From contig JAQYWA010000095.1 of NCBI GenBank assembly GCA_030145265.1, forward strand, positions 1-7,462: DNA of 7,462 nucleotides. Direction: 5' to 3'. Below, one piece after another: positions 4,949 to 7,462 of this stretch. The translations under genes and the position numbers were made by a program. Positions within the stretch are counted from its first letter, which is position 1. Each line of letters begins with the position of its first letter. This stretch comes from Desulfuromonas sp. Lineage in GTDB: Bacteria > Desulfobacterota > Desulfuromonadia > Desulfuromonadales > Trichloromonadaceae. Below the pieces are notes generated by a model. That model was not told where the DNA came from, did not search any database, and worked only from the letters and a program-made list of their open reading frames with translations.

Positions 4949-7462
4949 CTAATCAAACTCAATTCGGTAATACAGGTCGGCACCACTTTCGAGACCAACA
5001 TTCGACTCAAGTTCCCAACGATCTGTGAGCGTGTAGCGCATGCGGAATTCGTTGGTGTTGGCGAACAGGGCATGGCCGAGACTGACGTACAGCTTCGGAC
5101 TAAGATATTTGCCGATGGTGACCACCGAACTGGCGACATCTCCGTTGCCGGCCTGCACATCGAGCACATCCAGACCGATACGGCGCTTGAGCCGATCCTG
5201 CAGCACCGCTGACTCCCCCTTGGAAAGGAGCGCCCCTGCGGCCGTCATCAGCAGACTGCTCTGGCTGCTGTCCGAACCAAGTGGACGACCGAGCACGATA
5301 TAGGCCAGGATATCGGTATCGGGCATCAACGGTTCGGAATAGAGTTTAGCCACGGGGTGCCTCGGAGTGCCGGTCACCTGCACCCCGGCTTTAATTTCGC
5401 CGGCTTTGCGCAGGGCAAGAATATCGAGAGTCGGCCGATCAACCGGCCCACCGGCAAAAAGAACATTGCCGCGTTCGATATTCAAACCGATACCGTAGGC
5501 CGAATAAGCCCCTTCGACAACGTTAATTTTACCCTGGGCAGTGACATTATCGAGGGTGGCGGCCTGCAGTTCCACTTCTCCACCAAGCCGGGCGTCGATG
5601 CCGTTAGCTTTGACCATCACGTGGTCGCCCATAAGGATGCGAACCCGGGCATCCAGCGCCACCGGCAGTGTCTTGGCCGATGGGGCGGCTTCAGCATCGA
5701 CAATGACCAGGTCGGGGCTGGACGCCACCGGCGATGGCGCGTTGCGCGCGGCCACCAGCGCCTCCGGAATGGCCACACTGCCGCGCAACTTGACCTGCTG
5801 ACGATCACCGGAAAGCTGCAGGTCGGGATTGATCGTCAACTGCAACTCCGGGAGGTTAACGAGCTGAAAGGCCTTGCCGCCCAACTGAAACTGATACGTG
5901 TTCGGGCGCCAGTCGGCCAGTTGCACTTCTCCGGTTCCCTCAATGAGGCCGGAACCAGACCCCATCGAAAACGCGTCGAGAAAAATGCGGTCCGCGGCCA
6001 GCCTTCCCTTGAAGCCCACATCCTTGAGCTGTACCCCAGCGCTCGGCAGATAGGCCGAGGCCCCCGTCAAGCTGAACTGGCCACCCAAATCAGGCCGAGA
6101 CCAAAGACCGCCGAGAGTCCAGTCGAAATCAAGCTGACCGCTGGTTTCGCGGACGGAACCGGGCAACAGAGCGGTCAACAGCCCTTTTTCCTGCAGATAG
6201 CCGGACAACGTCCCCCGAACCGCCCCCTCCGGCTCGAAGGCCAAAGGCCAGCGGCCCGGCAGCGGCAACTGGAGCTCTCCCTGCAGACGTCCGTGGTTAT
6301 TAAGAACCACAACGGCATTACCCAACAGGCGGTCTCCGCGCCAGTCCCAACCAACCGACGCCTGGCGCAGCTCTGCCGTCAGGGAGCCCTCATCCTCTTG
6401 CCACCCCAGACGTCCACCGGTAATTTCAGCCTTACCCTCAAGGGCCATGTCGGCGCCCTGCCCCCAGCTCCCTTGCGTCGCTCCCGAAAAGATCCCCTCG
6501 ACTTCGAGCGACTCAGACCCCCAGGGATACAGGCGAGACAAGGATAAGTCATCGTGCCGGACGGAAAAATCCCCTGCCGAGGGCAGCGCCAGCCGAGCCG
6601 GTTCGGCGGAATGGACCAGTGCCGTCAGCAATCCCAGGTCGCCAAAATCGGCCCTGGCCTGCCCGACCAGTCCCCGACGGTTCCAGTCCAGGGACAGCCG
6701 GCCGTCAGCCATATCGACTTGATGTTCCCCTCTAGCCAACCCGCCGACAACGCTCAGCTCCGCGGAGAGATCAAGAAGCTCACCGTCCCGTAAATGCAGC
6801 TGGACATCACCCGACGTCGCTCCGTGCGCCGTCCAATCGTTCAGCCAGGGATCGGCGTGACTCAGCCGGAGCGCACTCCAATGCAGCTGGGAGACCCCGT
6901 CCAGAGGGGCCAGGGTCATCACTCCATCCACCTCGACCACTTCCCCCAACGGGCTGACCAGTTTCAGTGGAGCGAGCTGCACCGATTGGGAATCGACCTG
7001 CACCCCGGCATCCTGCGCCAGGGCCCAATCGCCCAACAGGGTTTGGATCAGGCCCAGTTCGGTCAGGTCTCCGTCCCAGCGACCTTCATGGTATCCCCCG
7101 GACAGCTGCACCCGACCCCTGCCGACGGCAGTCAGGACATCGAGCGTTCCCCCATGCGCCTCCGGGCTCCCTTCCAGCGCCAACGAAAGGGAATCGACCT
7201 GCTGACCGCCGGCAATTCCGTCCTCTGCTGTGGCCAGGATGACAACGTTGTTCGCCCCCCCAGCTTTCTCGAGCGCCACCGACAAACGGTCAACAGAGAA
7301 ATCGCCATAGGCCAGAGCCCTCCCCTGCAATGCCAGGTGACCAGCAAATTGCCCATCGACCTGCCGCACCCACCCCTTGGCGTTCATTCGGCCATCGAGA
7401 CCGGGGACCAGGCCGGAGAGCCGGCTGGCCGACGCCGAAAAATCGAGCCGCTGGCTGAGCCG
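4949..7462 (-). CDS. tamB: TamB-like translocation and assembly module protein (C-terminal part)
   Basis: The reading frame is open from the window edge (7462) to a TAG at 4949, giving the last 837 residues; the first ATG inside, at 7387, is internal because the frame continues upstream without a stop. TamB proteins span the periplasm from an inner-membrane anchor as a long, lipid-binding beta-groove and help move phospholipids or assemble outer-membrane proteins with TamA. Here the visible part is almost all short amphipathic beta repeats rich in Gly, Leu and Asp. The C-terminal 300 residues hold the DUF490/TamB_C domain. It contains [38 protein letters not shown], and [17 protein letters not shown], the family's most conserved motif, ending 109 residues before the terminus, and the protein ends in YYRIEFD. 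A BamA-like tamA is often upstream but cannot be seen. No terminator is clear before the ndk promoter. Confidence 0.93.
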   Translation of the reverse strand, partial: RLSQRLDFSASASRLSGLVPGLDGRMNAKGWVRQVDGQFAGHLALQGRALAYGDFSVDRLSVALEKAGGANNVVILATAEDGIAGGQQVDSLSLALEGSPEAHGGTLDVLTAVGRGRVQLSGGYHEGRWDGDLTELGLIQTLLGDWALAQDAGVQVDSQSVQLAPLKLVSPLGEVVEVDGVMTLAPLDGVSQLHWSALRLSHADPWLNDWTAHGATSGDVQLHLRDGELLDLSAELSVVGGLARGEHQVDMADGRLSLDWNRRGLVGQARADFGDLGLLTALVHSAEPARLALPSAGDFSVRHDDLSLSRLYPWGSESLEVEGIFSGATQGSWGQGADMALEGKAEITGGRLGWQEDEGSLTAELRQASVGWDWRGDRLLGNAVVVLNNHGRLQGELQLPLPGRWPLAFEPEGAVRGTLSGYLQEKGLLTALLPGSVRETSGQLDFDWTLGGLWSRPDLGGQFSLTGASAYLPSAGVQLKDVGFKGRLAADRIFLDAFSMGSGSGLIEGTGEVQLADWRPNTYQFQLGGKAFQLVNLPELQLTINPDLQLSGDRQQVKLRGSVAIPEALVAARNAPSPVASSPDLVIVDAEAAPSAKTLPVALDARVRILMGDHVMVKANGIDARLGGEVELQAATLDNVTAQGKINVVEGAYSAYGIGLNIERGNVLFAGGPVDRPTLDILALRKAGEIKAGVQVTGTPRHPVAKLYSEPLMPDTDILAYIVLGRPLGSDSSQSSLLMTAAGALLSKGESAVLQDRLKRRIGLDVLDVQAGNGDVASSVVTIGKYLSPKLYVSLGHALFANTNEFRMRYTLTDRWELESNVGLESGADLYYRIEFD

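Noticed and set aside
5357..6547. Plus-strand open frame of 396 codons opposite the TamB-like gene
   Set aside because: The protein is rich in Arg, Gln and Pro with no fold pattern, and the opposite strand has unmistakable TamB_C motifs. Long shadow frames are expected in such sequence.
1..7462. Mobile element, CRISPR, tRNA or defence system
   Set aside because: No transposase, integrase, spaced repeats, cloverleaf or typical defence domain is seen; every gene but one fits a core metabolic or envelope role.

Overview
The window (about 58% GC by eye, tightly packed, every gene on the minus strand) looks like a chromosomal housekeeping segment of a Gram-negative bacterium. The gene set, with an outer-membrane lipoprotein, a TamB homologue and a PfkB kinase plus MTA phosphorylase pair, reads like the Desulfuromonadales/Geobacterales (former Deltaproteobacteria). 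That placement rests on protein style and gene order, not on a marker tree. I see no tRNA, rRNA, CRISPR array, transposase, integrase or phage gene. No gene-free gap exceeds about 105 bases.

In the direction of transcription (right to left) the layout is: the C-terminal 837 residues of a TamB-type envelope protein (4949-7462, 5' end outside the window); ndk, nucleoside diphosphate kinase (4437-4850), with its own sigma70-like promoter; a strong intrinsic terminator; rlmN, the radical-SAM rRNA/tRNA adenine C2 methyltransferase (3268-4332); mtnP, 5'-methylthioadenosine phosphorylase (2346-3209); a PfkB-family kinase of unknown substrate (1349-2260); an unrecognised 171-residue protein (818-1333); a six-TPR lipoprotein resembling PilF/PilW/Tgl (59-808, TTG start); and the first 18 codons of a probable RodZ-like helix-turn-helix protein (1-56).

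The last four genes are very tightly spaced (15, 9 and 2 bases between coding regions) and are probably one transcript. The order ndk - rlmN - TPR lipoprotein - HTH protein matches the well-known gammaproteobacterial order ndk - rlmN - pilF - rodZ. Here three genes (mtnP, the kinase and the unknown protein) sit between rlmN and the pilF-like gene. This supports naming the two left-hand genes by position as well as by sequence, and it makes the three inserted genes the least explained part of the window.

The main non-coding signals are the ndk promoter, the ndk/rlmN terminator with a possible promoter -10 box in its loop, and a perfect tandem 9-bp repeat upstream of the kinase gene. I found no clear new defence or mobile system. 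The open questions are the kinase substrate, the 171-residue protein, and the control of the mtnP/kinase junction.
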